Position numbers and translations under genes: made by a program
DNA from: Obesumbacterium proteus
Lineage (GTDB): Bacteria > Pseudomonadota > Gammaproteobacteria > Enterobacterales > Enterobacteriaceae
DNA length: 64,000 nt
Direction of reading: 5' to 3'
Assembly: GCF_001586165.1 (NCBI RefSeq)
Contig: NZ_CP014608.1
Location: forward strand, 3,348,001 to 3,412,000
Notes under the pieces: generated by a model
What the model was told of the DNA's origin: nothing
Database searches by the model: none
Seen by the model: the letters and a program-made list of their open reading frames with translations, nothing else
Shown here: one piece after another, positions 52,566 to 61,679 of the stretch
How positions within the stretch are numbered: position 1 is the stretch's first letter
Layout of the letters: each line of letters starts with the position of its first letter

Positions 52566-53453
52566 TCAATTTTGTGGCAGTAGATATTTACCCAGTGTCA
52601 CCAGAAGAACCGCAACGATAATGACGCACAGCGCCAGCCATTCGGTTGACGACAGCGTTTCACCGCCTAAGCCGGTACCTAACAATACGGCGACCACCGG
52701 ATTCACATAGGCGTAGCTGGTGGCAACGGCGGGGCGAACGTTACGAATCAAAAACATATATGCGCTAATCGCGATCAACGATCCGAAAATCGCCAGATAA
52801 CTTACCGCCAGAATCCCTTGCAGGCTTGGCATCTGCGTCATACGTTCACCGGCGATGGCGCTGGCAATCAGTAACACGATTCCCGCGGTGAGCATTTCAA
52901 CCGCACCGGCCATCAGTCCTGCCGGTAATTCAACGCGAGAGCCCCACACCGAGCCGAACGCCCATGTCATTGAGCCCGCTAAAATAAGCAGCGCCATCCA
53001 TGGATTACCGCTTAAATGTCCGCCGCTGTTGAGTAAAATAATGCCACACAGACCGATCGCGATGCCGAGCCATTCTAGCCAACGAGTCGGCATTCCGTAC
53101 ATTCGGCTAAAGCACAGGGTGAAAAGGGGAACGGTGGCAACCATAACAGCAGCAATTCCCGAGGGAACATCCTGATGTTCGGCCACGGTCACCGCGCCGT
53201 TACCGGCGGCAAGCAGCAAAATACCGATGATTGCCGCGTTTAATAGCGGACGACCGCTCGGCATTTTATGCCCGCGCAGACGTAGAAACGTGAGCATCAC
53301 CAGACCTGCGCAGAGAAAACGCACGCCCGCCATCATCAACGGCGGCCAACTTTCCACGCCAAGACGAATAACAAAGTAGGTTGAACCCCAAATAATATAC
53401 AGGGCAAATAATGAGCCAATAAGCGGGAGAAAGGTGGCAGCACGAGAGCGCAT
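52566..53453 (-). CDS. yedA: YedA, EamA-family (DMT) drug/metabolite exporter
   Basis: This protein of about 295 residues has ten helices and two EamA repeats. FALYIIWGSTYFVIRLGVESW near the N-terminus and ATSYAYVNPVVAVLLGTGLGGE in the second repeat are shared with E. coli YedA. I start it at ATG 53453 (MRSRAATFLPL), equivalent to the E. coli start. Two earlier in-frame starts exist, so the exact start is uncertain. In E. coli yedA is located far from this region. Substrate not known from sequence. Confidence 0.88.
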   Translation of the reverse strand: MRSRAATFLPLIGSLFALYIIWGSTYFVIRLGVESWPPLMMAGVRFLCAGLVMLTFLRLRGHKMPSGRPLLNAAIIGILLLAAGNGAVTVAEHQDVPSGIAAVMVATVPLFTLCFSRMYGMPTRWLEWLGIAIGLCGIILLNSGGHLSGNPWMALLILAGSMTWAFGSVWGSRVELPAGLMAGAVEMLTAGIVLLIASAIAGERMTQMPSLQGILAVSYLAIFGSLIAISAYMFLIRNVRPAVATSYAYVNPVVAVLLGTGLGGETLSSTEWLALCVIIVAVLLVTLGKYLLPQN

Positions 53454-53704
53454 AGTAGGCATTTTCCTTGGCAAAAATAAGCAGCCAGTAAACGCTAAAA
53501 TGGGCGGAGTAAGTACTCTTTTCTCATGCTTTTTGCTTATTAATAAAATGAATTTAAAGGGAATTAGCTATAAGGCTGCGGCAATCGGGTTTATTGCCGA
53601 AAGATAACAAAAAAACATGCTCATTTAAGCAGCAGATTTTAAGGTGAAACCGCATCCAAATGAATAGCCGATGATCTCTGGCAATATAATGCGGTTAACA
53701 ATTT

Positions 53705-53920
53705 TTATTGAACGTAACGCCAAATTTCTTTAGGGACGCAGCCCACATCATATAAGCGGCCGCCGCTGGCTAATTCCGCACGACGATGATCGGCAGCGCG
53801 ATACATATTAATAATTTCCTCATCCTCGACGAGGGAGTAATTAAGATGATCAAAGAGTTTTTCTAAGCTTTCCAGCGTGCTAACTCTGCGGAACTTGAGC
53901 AGATAATCATTTACGTTCAT
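53705..53920 (-). CDS. cnu: Cnu (YdgT), Hha-family nucleoid protein
   Basis: The 71-residue Hha/YmoA-family protein binds H-NS and StpA and enhances silencing; it also binds oriC-associated sequence in E. coli. Nearly every family-conserved position is present, including DYLLKFRRVSTLESLEKLFD and NMYRAADHRRAEL, and it ends PKEIWRYVQ. Length equals E. coli Cnu. The blr gene that precedes cnu in E. coli is not visible. Confidence 0.95.
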   Translation of the reverse strand: MNVNDYLLKFRRVSTLESLEKLFDHLNYSLVEDEEIINMYRAADHRRAELASGGRLYDVGCVPKEIWRYVQ

Positions 53921-54213
53921 TTATATGTTCATCAACAGGAAGGATTACAGAAGAGTTGCCAGTATATGTAGTGAAAACTATCTGTCTAGTACAATATTAG
54001 TGATATGTGTTACATAATCAAAAAAAGGGTATATTTTAAAAAGTAACATGATGATCTTCTGTCCAATATATCGACGGCGACAGCGCCCAGATAATTGACT
54101 GCTAATTAAATGTGGTGAAATACTTTCAAACAGAATGAAGCATTCCATTCGACAAGAGCTGTTTTTATATTTGCGATTGTTGCTTGTGCAGCACTTTAGT
54201 TACGTTAGAAGAT
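53921..54213. other. Gap between araA and cnu
   Basis: This is about 290 bp of AT-rich DNA with no gene. It must contain the cnu promoter. I looked here for araD (after araA) and for blr (before cnu) and found neither. Confidence 0.5.
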
Positions 54214-54258
54214 AAAAAAATGACAGCGACAGTTATAACCACTGTGCTGTCATTTTAT
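54214..54258. terminator. Terminator after araA
   Basis: The two-step stem AAAATGACAGC...GCTGTCATTTT with an inner ACAGT/ACTGT pairing has T-runs on both exits. It begins 13 bp after the araA stop. Confidence 0.9.
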
Positions 54259-54271
54259 ATTGGGTGATAGG

Positions 54272-55774
54272 CTACTTGCGGTTCAGCATGTAATACATTT
54301 CATTCCAGCGGATCTCATTTTTAAATGCAGGCAGCGTGGTGGCATTATCAATGAGTAAGAACTCGATATTGTGCATTTCCGCATATAAACGCAGATATTC
54401 GACGTCTAGCGCTTGGGTAAACACCGTATGATGCGCGCCGCCGGCCAAAATCCATGCTTCAGCAGCGGTGGCTAATGATGGTTGGGCTTTCCAGATCGCG
54501 CGAGCGACAGGCAGCTTGGGTAAATCACGCGGTTGTTCAACGGTGTCGACGCAGTTAACCAAGAGGCGGAACCGATCGCCTAAATCAATTAAGCTGGCAT
54601 TCAGCGCCGCGCCCGCTGGGGTGGAAAAGAGCAAGCGAGCCGGGTCGTCTTTACCGCCTATGCCGAGATGCTGAACATCCAGCAACGGTTTTTCCTCTTT
54701 GGCTATCGACGGGCAGACTTCCAGCATATGCGATCCTACTACCAGATCGTTTCCTGGCTGGAAATTGTAGGTGTAGTCTTCCATGAAGGACGTACCGCCT
54801 TTCAGACCTGCCGCCATCACTTTCATAATGCGCAGTAGGGCGGCGGTTTTCCAATCGCCTTCAGCGCCGAAACCATAGCCTTTCTGCATCAATCGTTGGC
54901 AGGCTAAGCCGGGCAGTTGTTTGAGTCCATATAGGTTTTCGAATGTGGTGGTGAAGGCATGGAAACCGCCTTGCTGAAGGAAGCGTTCAATGCCTAACTC
55001 AAGGCGTGCGGCCTCCAGTAGGTTTTCGCGTTTTGCTCCGCCGTTTTTCACCGCGTCGGTCAGGATATAGCTGGCTTCATACTCTTCCACCAGCTCGTTG
55101 ATATCGCCGTGGCTGACTTCGTTGACCACCTGTTCCAAATCGCCCAGCGCATAGCCGTTCACGCTATAACCAAATTGAATTTGAGCGCTGACTTTGTTTC
55201 CTTCTGTCACCGCCACTTCACGCATGTTATCGCCAAAACGCGCCACTTTCAGATGTTGGCTCTCATATTTTGCGGCGCAAACGCGCATCCAACGAGCGAT
55301 ACCTTCTTGTGCCTGTCGATCTTCCCAATGTCCGGCAACCACGCTGTGCTGCTGGCGCATGCATGCACCGATAAAGCCGAACTCGCGGCCACCGTGTGCA
55401 GTTTGGTTAAGATTCATGAAGTCCATGTCCATGCTGTCCCATGGGATTTGGGCATTAAACTGGGTGTGGAATTGCAGCAGTGGTTTTTCTAGGCGGCGTA
55501 GGCCGTTGATCCACATTTTGGCTGGCGAAAACGTGTGCAGCCAAACCAGCAGGCCAAGGCAGTTATCCTGATAGTTCGCATCGCGGCACAATGCGGTAAT
55601 TTCATCCGGCGTGGTGGCTAACGGTTTTTGCACCAGTTTGACCGGCAAGCCCGATTGATTCAGATGGGCGACGACTTTTTCAGCCTGTTCTTTAACTTGT
55701 TGCAGGGTACGCTGGCCGTATAAATGCTGGCTACCGATAACGAACCAAACTTCGTTTTGTTGGAACTGTTGCAT
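54272..55774 (-). CDS. araA: L-arabinose isomerase
   Basis: AraA converts L-arabinose to L-ribulose. The 500-residue protein equals E. coli AraA in length and is recognisable throughout: VWFVIGSQHLYGQ at the N-terminus, GYGFGAEGDWKTAAL and GGTSFMEDYTYNF (metal-binding glutamates), and AGGAHHTVFTQAL with metal-binding histidine near the C-terminus. It follows araB by 26 bp. A terminator follows directly, so the operon ends without araD. Confidence 0.97.
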   Translation of the reverse strand: MQQFQQNEVWFVIGSQHLYGQRTLQQVKEQAEKVVAHLNQSGLPVKLVQKPLATTPDEITALCRDANYQDNCLGLLVWLHTFSPAKMWINGLRRLEKPLLQFHTQFNAQIPWDSMDMDFMNLNQTAHGGREFGFIGACMRQQHSVVAGHWEDRQAQEGIARWMRVCAAKYESQHLKVARFGDNMREVAVTEGNKVSAQIQFGYSVNGYALGDLEQVVNEVSHGDINELVEEYEASYILTDAVKNGGAKRENLLEAARLELGIERFLQQGGFHAFTTTFENLYGLKQLPGLACQRLMQKGYGFGAEGDWKTAALLRIMKVMAAGLKGGTSFMEDYTYNFQPGNDLVVGSHMLEVCPSIAKEEKPLLDVQHLGIGGKDDPARLLFSTPAGAALNASLIDLGDRFRLLVNCVDTVEQPRDLPKLPVARAIWKAQPSLATAAEAWILAGGAHHTVFTQALDVEYLRLYAEMHNIEFLLIDNATTLPAFKNEIRWNEMYYMLNRK

Positions 55775-55800
55775 GATGACTCCGTAAATTCTAAATGGAA

Positions 55801-57477
55801 TTAATGTTTGACGGCGGCGTAGCAGGGCTCAGCGCTCTGACACCACTGCTGATAACGTTCATAAAGCTGTTGGAAACGCGCCACGCGTTCGGGGTTAGGC
55901 TGTAATGTGCGTTCAACTTGGCTGGCCATGTTCTGCTGGGCGGTGGCAATATTGGGATAGGTACCTGCGGCAACGGCGGCAAAGATCGCGGCGCCTAATG
56001 CGCAGCACTGATCGGAGGCAACGATTTGTACCGGGCGATTCATCACATCGCAGCACACCTGCATGATCACCGGTGATTTACGTGCGATCCCGCCGAGTGT
56101 TAGGACGTTTTCCACCGGCACGCCCTGATGTTCAAAGCATTCCATAATGGCGCGTGCGCCGAAGGCCGTCGCGGCAATAAATCCGCCGAATAGCGCTGGT
56201 GCATCGGTTCCTAAATTAAGATCGGCGATCACGCCTTTCAGACGCTGATTGGCAAAAGGCGTGCGGCGGCCGTTGAACCAGTCTAAAACGACGGGCAGGT
56301 GATCAAGATGTGGTGCTTTGGCCCACTCTTCGGTGAGCGTCGGCAACAAGTTTTTTATGGTGTTTGCTAGCTGTGGTTCCAATTCTGGATGCTGTTTGGC
56401 GACCTGTTGCAGCGGCCAAGTTAACAAACGGCTGAACCAAGCATACATATCGCCAAACGCCGACTGACCCGCCTCTAACCCGACATAGCCTGGGATCACG
56501 CTGCCATCTACCTGTCCACAAATACCGGCAATGGTGCGATCGCCGATTAACTGTTGTTCGGCAATCAGAATGTCGCAGGTAGATGTGCCAATTACTTTCA
56601 CCAACGTATACGGCTGCGCGCCCGCACCAACTGCGCCCATATGGCAGTCAAATGCGCCGCCGGAGAGAACAACGTCGATAGAGAGGCCTAAACGCTGCGC
56701 CCATTCATCGCTTAATTTTCCCACTGGAAGATCGGCGGTGTAGGTTTCGCTAAACAGAGGTTGTTGCAGTTTTTCGCCTAGACAAGGATCGAGCGCTTCG
56801 AGGAATTCGCGTGGCGCAACACCGCCCCATGATGGATGCCAAAGGGCTTTGTGTCCGGTGCTGCAACGTCCGCGTTTTAACTGATGCGGCTGTTGTTTTC
56901 CACACAATAGCGCGGGTATCCAGTCACAGAGTTCAATCCAAGAGGCTGCGGACTGGCGTACTGCGCTATCTTGACGACTGATATGCAAAATTTTCGCCCA
57001 AAACCACTCAGACGAGTAGACGCCGCCGATATAGCGCGTGTAGTCAGGAAACGCGCCGCTGCGGCATAGTTGGTTGATTTCTTCGGCTTCTTCGATGGCG
57101 GTATGGTCTTTCCACAACACAAACATCGCGTTGGGGTTATTGGCAAATTCTGGCAGTAACGCGAGCACATCGCCGTCATCATTAATCGGCGCTGGCGTTG
57201 AGCCGGTGGAATCGACGCCGATCCCGACCACCGCAGCGCGTTGTTCCGCACTCATTCTTGCTACCACGGCTTTGATCGCTTTTTCGAGCGATTCAATATA
57301 GTCGAGCGGATGGTGGCGAAATTGGTTGGCGGGCGCATCGCAAAACAGTCCTTGTTTCCAGCGCGGATAGTAGACGACTTCGGTATCTAACTCCTGACCG
57401 GTCACACAATCCACGGCGAGCGAACGCACCGAGTCACTACCAAAATCCAGCCCGATTGCAATGGGGTTCACGCGCAT
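55801..57477 (-). CDS. araB: L-ribulokinase
   Basis: AraB phosphorylates L-ribulose to L-ribulose-5-phosphate. The 558-residue FGGY-family kinase starts with IGLDFGSDSVRSLAVD (phosphate-binding loop). It has GVGIDSTGS-like VGIGVDSTGSTPAP, SGGAFDCHMGAVGAG and the C-terminal FGGY signature region ENVLTLGGIARKSPVIMQV. E. coli AraB has 566 residues. It is the first gene of araBA, divergent from araFGH, and has AraC half-sites and a CRP site upstream. Confidence 0.96.
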   Translation of the reverse strand: MRVNPIAIGLDFGSDSVRSLAVDCVTGQELDTEVVYYPRWKQGLFCDAPANQFRHHPLDYIESLEKAIKAVVARMSAEQRAAVVGIGVDSTGSTPAPINDDGDVLALLPEFANNPNAMFVLWKDHTAIEEAEEINQLCRSGAFPDYTRYIGGVYSSEWFWAKILHISRQDSAVRQSAASWIELCDWIPALLCGKQQPHQLKRGRCSTGHKALWHPSWGGVAPREFLEALDPCLGEKLQQPLFSETYTADLPVGKLSDEWAQRLGLSIDVVLSGGAFDCHMGAVGAGAQPYTLVKVIGTSTCDILIAEQQLIGDRTIAGICGQVDGSVIPGYVGLEAGQSAFGDMYAWFSRLLTWPLQQVAKQHPELEPQLANTIKNLLPTLTEEWAKAPHLDHLPVVLDWFNGRRTPFANQRLKGVIADLNLGTDAPALFGGFIAATAFGARAIMECFEHQGVPVENVLTLGGIARKSPVIMQVCCDVMNRPVQIVASDQCCALGAAIFAAVAAGTYPNIATAQQNMASQVERTLQPNPERVARFQQLYERYQQWCQSAEPCYAAVKH

Positions 57478-57540
57478 TCCCTATCTCCTGTTATATAGAT
57501 TTCACTGCTAACCAACATAGAAAATAGGCCCCCTTTAGTG

Positions 57541-57578
57541 TGAGGATGGCTTAGCTACATGTATGTATTTTTCAGCTA
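57541..57578 (-). promoter_or_regulatory. Tandem AraC half-sites (araI1-araI2) of the araBA promoter
   Basis: Read on the minus strand, TAGCTGAAAAATACATA (57578-57562) is followed exactly 21 bp later by TAGCTAAGCCATCCTCA (57557-57541). The first resembles E. coli araI1 (TAGC-N8-x-CATA) and the second araI2 (TAGC...TCC). The 21-bp direct-repeat spacing is the one required by AraC dimers. I2 would overlap the -35 region of the araB promoter. Confidence 0.75.
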
Positions 57579-57591
57579 CGACTTGCTTTTA

Positions 57592-57607
57592 TGTGACTCG
57601 CGTCAAA
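57592..57607 (-). promoter_or_regulatory. CRP site upstream of araI1
   Basis: TGTGA-CTCGCG-TCAAA matches the CRP half-sites TGTGA-N6-TCACA at 9 of 10 core positions. It lies just upstream of araI1, as in the E. coli araBAD promoter. Confidence 0.65.
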
Positions 57608-57874
57608 AGTTTTGATTGTTATTGAATTGCTAAATATATGCACAAAATGGCTGTATTTTTCTGGTGTGATTTTGCTCTCTATTTGTTCTTTAATTAGCCG
57701 CTACAACTTAGCCCGTCCTACACAACGACCTTACATTGCAGCGTGATATCAATATGTTTGGTATCTGCTGCGCTAAACCCCCTAAATTCGTACACCTAGC
57801 TTTGCGTCGTTAAACAGCATGGTCTGTATGACAAATCTGCTACATAAGAATGACGAAATTGGAGAGTTAGAAAT

Positions 57875-58855
57875 ATGCATAAATTCACTAAGGCTTTGGC
57901 TGCCATTGGACTGGCTGCCGTTATGTCACAATCCGCTATGGCCGAGAATATGAAACTCGGTTTCTTGGTTAAGCAACCGGAAGAACCTTGGTTCCAAACG
58001 GAATGGGCATTTGCCGATAAAGCCGGAAAGGATTTGGGATTCGACGTGATTAAAATTGCCGTTCCTGACGGAGAGAAAACGTTAAACGCGATTGATAGCC
58101 TCGCCGCTAGCGGTGCCAAAGGCTTTGTCATTTGTACTCCCGATCCCAAGTTAGGCCCTGCGATTATCGCTAAGGCGCGTAGCTACGATTTAAAAGTCAT
58201 CGCGGTCGACGATCAGTTTGTGAATGCCAAAGGCAAGCCGATGGAAAATGTGCCATTGGTGATGATGGCGGCCAGTGAAATTGGCGCGCGCCAAGGGCAA
58301 GAGCTGTGGAAAGAGATGAACAAGCGCGGCTGGAAAGTCGATGAAACTGGAGTGATGGCAATTACCGCCGATGAACTGGATACCGCACGTCGCCGTACCA
58401 CAGGCTCAATGGATGCATTAAAAGCGGCGGGCTTCCCTGAAAAACAAATCTATAAGGTGCCGACCAAGTCGAATGATATTCCCGGCGCGTTTGACGCGGC
58501 CAACTCCATGTTAGTTCAGTATCCGAAAGTCAAAAACTGGCTGATCGTTGGCATGAATGACAACACCGTTCTTGGCGGCGTGCGCGCAACGGAAGGCCAA
58601 GGATTTAAAGCCGATAACGTGATCGGTATTGGTATCAACGGCGTGGATGCGGTTAGCGAACTTTCTAAAGCCAACCCAACGGGCTTCTACGGTTCTCTGT
58701 TACCAAGCCCCGATATCCATGGCTACAAGAGCATACAGATGCTGAATGATTGGGTGACAAAAGATGTCGAGCCAGCCAAGTTCACGGCGGTGACCGACGT
58801 GGTGCTGATCACGCGTGATAACTTCAAAGAAGAGCTGAAAAAGAAAGGGTTATAG
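57875..58855 (+). CDS. araF: L-arabinose-binding periplasmic protein AraF
   Basis: The 326-residue precursor has a signal peptide (MHKFTKALAAIGLAAVMSQS, cleavage after AMA). The mature part begins ENMKLGFLVKQPEEPWFQTEW, the sugar-contacting start known from ABP. GIGINGVDAVSELSKANPTG is also typical. It delivers arabinose to the AraGH permease. The ribosome site is TTGGAGAG. It is the first gene of araFGH, divergent from araBA. Confidence 0.96.
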   Translation: MHKFTKALAAIGLAAVMSQSAMAENMKLGFLVKQPEEPWFQTEWAFADKAGKDLGFDVIKIAVPDGEKTLNAIDSLAASGAKGFVICTPDPKLGPAIIAKARSYDLKVIAVDDQFVNAKGKPMENVPLVMMAASEIGARQGQELWKEMNKRGWKVDETGVMAITADELDTARRRTTGSMDALKAAGFPEKQIYKVPTKSNDIPGAFDAANSMLVQYPKVKNWLIVGMNDNTVLGGVRATEGQGFKADNVIGIGINGVDAVSELSKANPTGFYGSLLPSPDIHGYKSIQMLNDWVTKDVEPAKFTAVTDVVLITRDNFKEELKKKGL

Positions 58856-58968
58856 CGGCAGTCTTCATTTTAAAGTGAAACGGATCTCGTACTTCGAGGA
58901 CGAGATCCTATCAATTCATGACTTTAGCCGCCTGTTGCTTTGGTCGCAGGCTGGCAAGGAGAGGGTTT

Positions 58969-60489
58969 ATGACCTCCAACGTACCCTATTTGGAATTCCG
59001 TCATATCGGGAAAACATTTCCTGGGGTGAAGGCGCTGGATGACATCAGTTTTAGCTGCCAAGCCGGCCAGATCCATGCCCTGATGGGCGAAAACGGCGCG
59101 GGGAAATCGACGTTACTGAAGATTCTCAGCGGCAGCTATACGCCGACGCAGGGTGAAATTGTGCTTAAAGGCGAGTCGGTTCAGTTCAATAAAACCACCG
59201 ATGCGCTGGATGCTGGCGTGGCCATTATTTATCAAGAGCTGCATTTAGTGCCTGAAATGACGGTGGCTGAAAATATTTATCTGGGCCAGTTACCGGCTAA
59301 AAAAGGCTTCGTGAATAATTCACTGCTGAATTATGAAAGCCGTTTGCAGCTTGAACATTTAGGGTTGGATATTGATCCGCAAACGCCGCTGAAATATCTC
59401 TCCATCGGCCAGTGGCAGATGGTTGAAATCGCTAAGGCGCTGGCACGCAATGCCAAAGTGATTGCTTTTGATGAGCCCACCAGCTCGCTGTCGTCGCGGG
59501 AAATAGAACAGCTGTTTCGTGTGATCCGCGAACTTCGGGCAGAAGGGCGCGTGATTATTTATGTGTCGCATCGTATGGAAGAGATTTTCGCATTGAGCGA
59601 TGCCATTACGGTGTTTAAAGACGGTAAATATGTAAAAACGTTTGACGACATGCAGCAGGTCAATCATGAGTCGCTCGTGCAGGCCATGGTGGGACGTGAT
59701 TTGGGTGATGTCTATGGCTATCAGCCACGTGAACATGGGGCGGTTCGCTTAGATGTTGAAGAGGTGTTGGCGCCGGGCGTTAAGCAACCTGTTTCGTTGC
59801 AGGTGAAACAAGGCGAAATTGTTGGGCTCTTTGGCTTGGTGGGGGCAGGTCGTAGCGAACTGATGAAAGCACTGTTTGGCGGCACCAAAATCACGCAGGG
59901 AAAAGTGCTGTTGGACGGGCGTGATATGCAGGTGCGCAGCCCGATAGATTCAATACGCCAAGGCATGATGCTCTGCCCTGAAGATCGCAAAGCCGACGGG
60001 ATTATTCCCGTTCACTCGGTGCGCGAGAATATTAACATCAGCGCACGACGCAATACGTTAACCGCAGGCTGCCTGATTAATCAGCAGTGGGAAGTGAATA
60101 ATGCGGATCAACGTATCAGTGCGCTAAACATCAAAACCCCCAGTCCAGAACAGCTGATTATGAATCTCTCCGGTGGTAACCAGCAGAAAGCCATTTTGGG
60201 ACGTTGGTTGTCGGAAGACATGAAAGTCATTTTATTGGATGAGCCAACGCGCGGCATCGACGTGGGCGCTAAACACGAAATCTATCAGGTGATCTATCAG
60301 CTGGCCGAGCAGGGTATTGCCGTGCTGTTTGCGTCGAGTGATTTGCCGGAGGTCCTTGGCCTTGCCGATCGCATTGTTGTCATGCGTGAGGGCGCGATTT
60401 CTGGCGAATTACTGCGTGAAAACGCCAGCGAAGCCAAAGCGCTGGCGCTCGCCATGCCCGGTATATCCACTTCCTCTCATGCGGCCTGA
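58969..60489 (+). CDS. araG: Arabinose ABC transporter ATPase AraG
   Basis: The 506-residue tandem ATPase has an N-terminal domain with Walker A GENGAGKST, signature LSIGQWQM and Walker B VIAFDEPTSSLS. The C-terminal domain has a degenerate Walker A (GLVGAGRSE), as usual in sugar importers, with signature LSGGNQQK and Walker B VILLDEPTRGID. I chose ATG 58969 (MTSNVPYLEF) with AAGGAGAGGG upstream. The open frame begins 51 bp earlier. E. coli AraG has 504 aa. It is followed after 19 bp by araH. Confidence 0.96.
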   Translation: MTSNVPYLEFRHIGKTFPGVKALDDISFSCQAGQIHALMGENGAGKSTLLKILSGSYTPTQGEIVLKGESVQFNKTTDALDAGVAIIYQELHLVPEMTVAENIYLGQLPAKKGFVNNSLLNYESRLQLEHLGLDIDPQTPLKYLSIGQWQMVEIAKALARNAKVIAFDEPTSSLSSREIEQLFRVIRELRAEGRVIIYVSHRMEEIFALSDAITVFKDGKYVKTFDDMQQVNHESLVQAMVGRDLGDVYGYQPREHGAVRLDVEEVLAPGVKQPVSLQVKQGEIVGLFGLVGAGRSELMKALFGGTKITQGKVLLDGRDMQVRSPIDSIRQGMMLCPEDRKADGIIPVHSVRENINISARRNTLTAGCLINQQWEVNNADQRISALNIKTPSPEQLIMNLSGGNQQKAILGRWLSEDMKVILLDEPTRGIDVGAKHEIYQVIYQLAEQGIAVLFASSDLPEVLGLADRIVVMREGAISGELLRENASEAKALALAMPGISTSSHAA

Positions 60490-60508
60490 AAAATCTAGGA
60501 GCAGAATT

Positions 60509-61504
60509 ATGTCGAGTGTCACGTCTACGCCGGCGACGGTTAAAGCAGGAAAAAAGGGGCTTCACCTCAGTCGCATTTGGGATAGTTATGGCATGTTAGT
60601 GGTGTTTGCCGCGCTATTTATTGCCTGTTTGATTTTTGTGCCTAATTTTGGCTCATTTATCAATATGAAAGGACTTGGGCTGGCTATCTCCATGTCGGGA
60701 ATGGTGGCCTGTGGGATGCTGTTTTGCTTAGCGTCGGGTGACTTTGACCTGTCGGTTGCCTCGGTTATTGCCTGTGCGGGGGTCACGACGGCCGTCGTCA
60801 TCAACATGACTGAAAGCCTGTGGATCGGTATTTTTGCAGGTTTATTGCTGGGCGCGCTATGTGGCTTGGTTAACGGTTTTGTTATTGCGCGTTTAAAAAT
60901 CAACGCGCTGATCACTACGCTAGCCACGATGCAGATTGTGCGCGGCTTAGCCTACATTATTTCAGATGGTAAAGCGGTGGGTATCGAAGACGAACGCTTT
61001 TTCGAATTGGGCTATGCCAACTGGCTAGGACTACCGGCTCCGATTTGGATCACCGTTATCTGTTTTATTCTGTTCGGTTTCTTGCTGAATAGAACCACTT
61101 TTGGGCGAAATACCTTAGCAATTGGCGGTAACGAAGAGGCCGCTCGTCTAGCGGGGGTTCCGGTGGTGCGTACCAAAATTATTATCTTCGTGTTGTCGGG
61201 GTTGGTATCGGCGGCGGCAGGGATCATTTTGGCTTCGCGTATGACCAGCGGCCAGCCAATGACGTCCATTGGTTACGAGCTGATTGTGATCTCGGCCTGC
61301 GTGCTGGGGGGCGTATCGCTTAAAGGTGGGATTGGCAAAATATCTTATGTCATCGCGGGCGTGTTGATTTTGGGTACGGTGGAAAATGCGATGAATTTGC
61401 TGAATATTTCACCATTCTCTCAGTACGTGGTGCGCGGAGTTATTTTGCTGGCTGCGGTAATTTTTGACCGTTACAAACAGCTATCCAAGAAAAGTCTGGC
61501 TTAG
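60509..61504 (+). CDS. araH: Arabinose ABC transporter permease AraH
   Basis: The 331-residue membrane permease has about nine or ten helices. LGLAISMSGMVACGMLFCLA, SGDFDLSVASVIAC and AIGGNEEAARLAGVPV (EAA loop) match E. coli AraH (328 aa) closely. ATG 60509 follows AGGAGC; an earlier open frame overlapping araG is not homologous. It completes araFGH, and araC follows after 175 bp. Confidence 0.96.
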   Translation: MSSVTSTPATVKAGKKGLHLSRIWDSYGMLVVFAALFIACLIFVPNFGSFINMKGLGLAISMSGMVACGMLFCLASGDFDLSVASVIACAGVTTAVVINMTESLWIGIFAGLLLGALCGLVNGFVIARLKINALITTLATMQIVRGLAYIISDGKAVGIEDERFFELGYANWLGLPAPIWITVICFILFGFLLNRTTFGRNTLAIGGNEEAARLAGVPVVRTKIIIFVLSGLVSAAAGIILASRMTSGQPMTSIGYELIVISACVLGGVSLKGGIGKISYVIAGVLILGTVENAMNLLNISPFSQYVVRGVILLAAVIFDRYKQLSKKSLA

Positions 61505-61618
61505 TCCTAAAGGGGAAAAATTTACGGCTTAAACGTGAGCTTAAATAGGATGAGTCCTGATTGTTAAGTTTAAATTATAGATAATTATTTATCTGCTTCA
61601 CATTTTTACAGCAATTAT

Positions 61619-61638
61619 GAGCAGCGTTTTCGCTGCTC
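61619..61638. repeat. Perfect hairpin between araH and araC
   Basis: GAGCAGCG-TTTT-CGCTGCTC is an 8-bp perfect stem with a TTTT loop, about 40 bp before the araC start. It has no T-tail, so it is more likely an attenuating or mRNA-end structure than an intrinsic terminator. Confidence 0.55.
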
Positions 61639-61679
61639 TGTAAACTGGGCTGGTGGTTTACTAAAGGATGGGAGGGACG

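Larger units (their letters stand above)
57478..57874. promoter_or_regulatory. Divergent control region araBA / araFGH
   Basis: The 397-bp gap contains no gene. On the araB side are tandem AraC half-sites and a CRP site (listed separately). On the araF side are several TAGC-starting segments (57695, 57709, 57797) that could be AraC half-sites, and a half CRP site TGTGATTTTGC at about 57665. I could not settle the araF promoter by eye. Confidence 0.55.
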
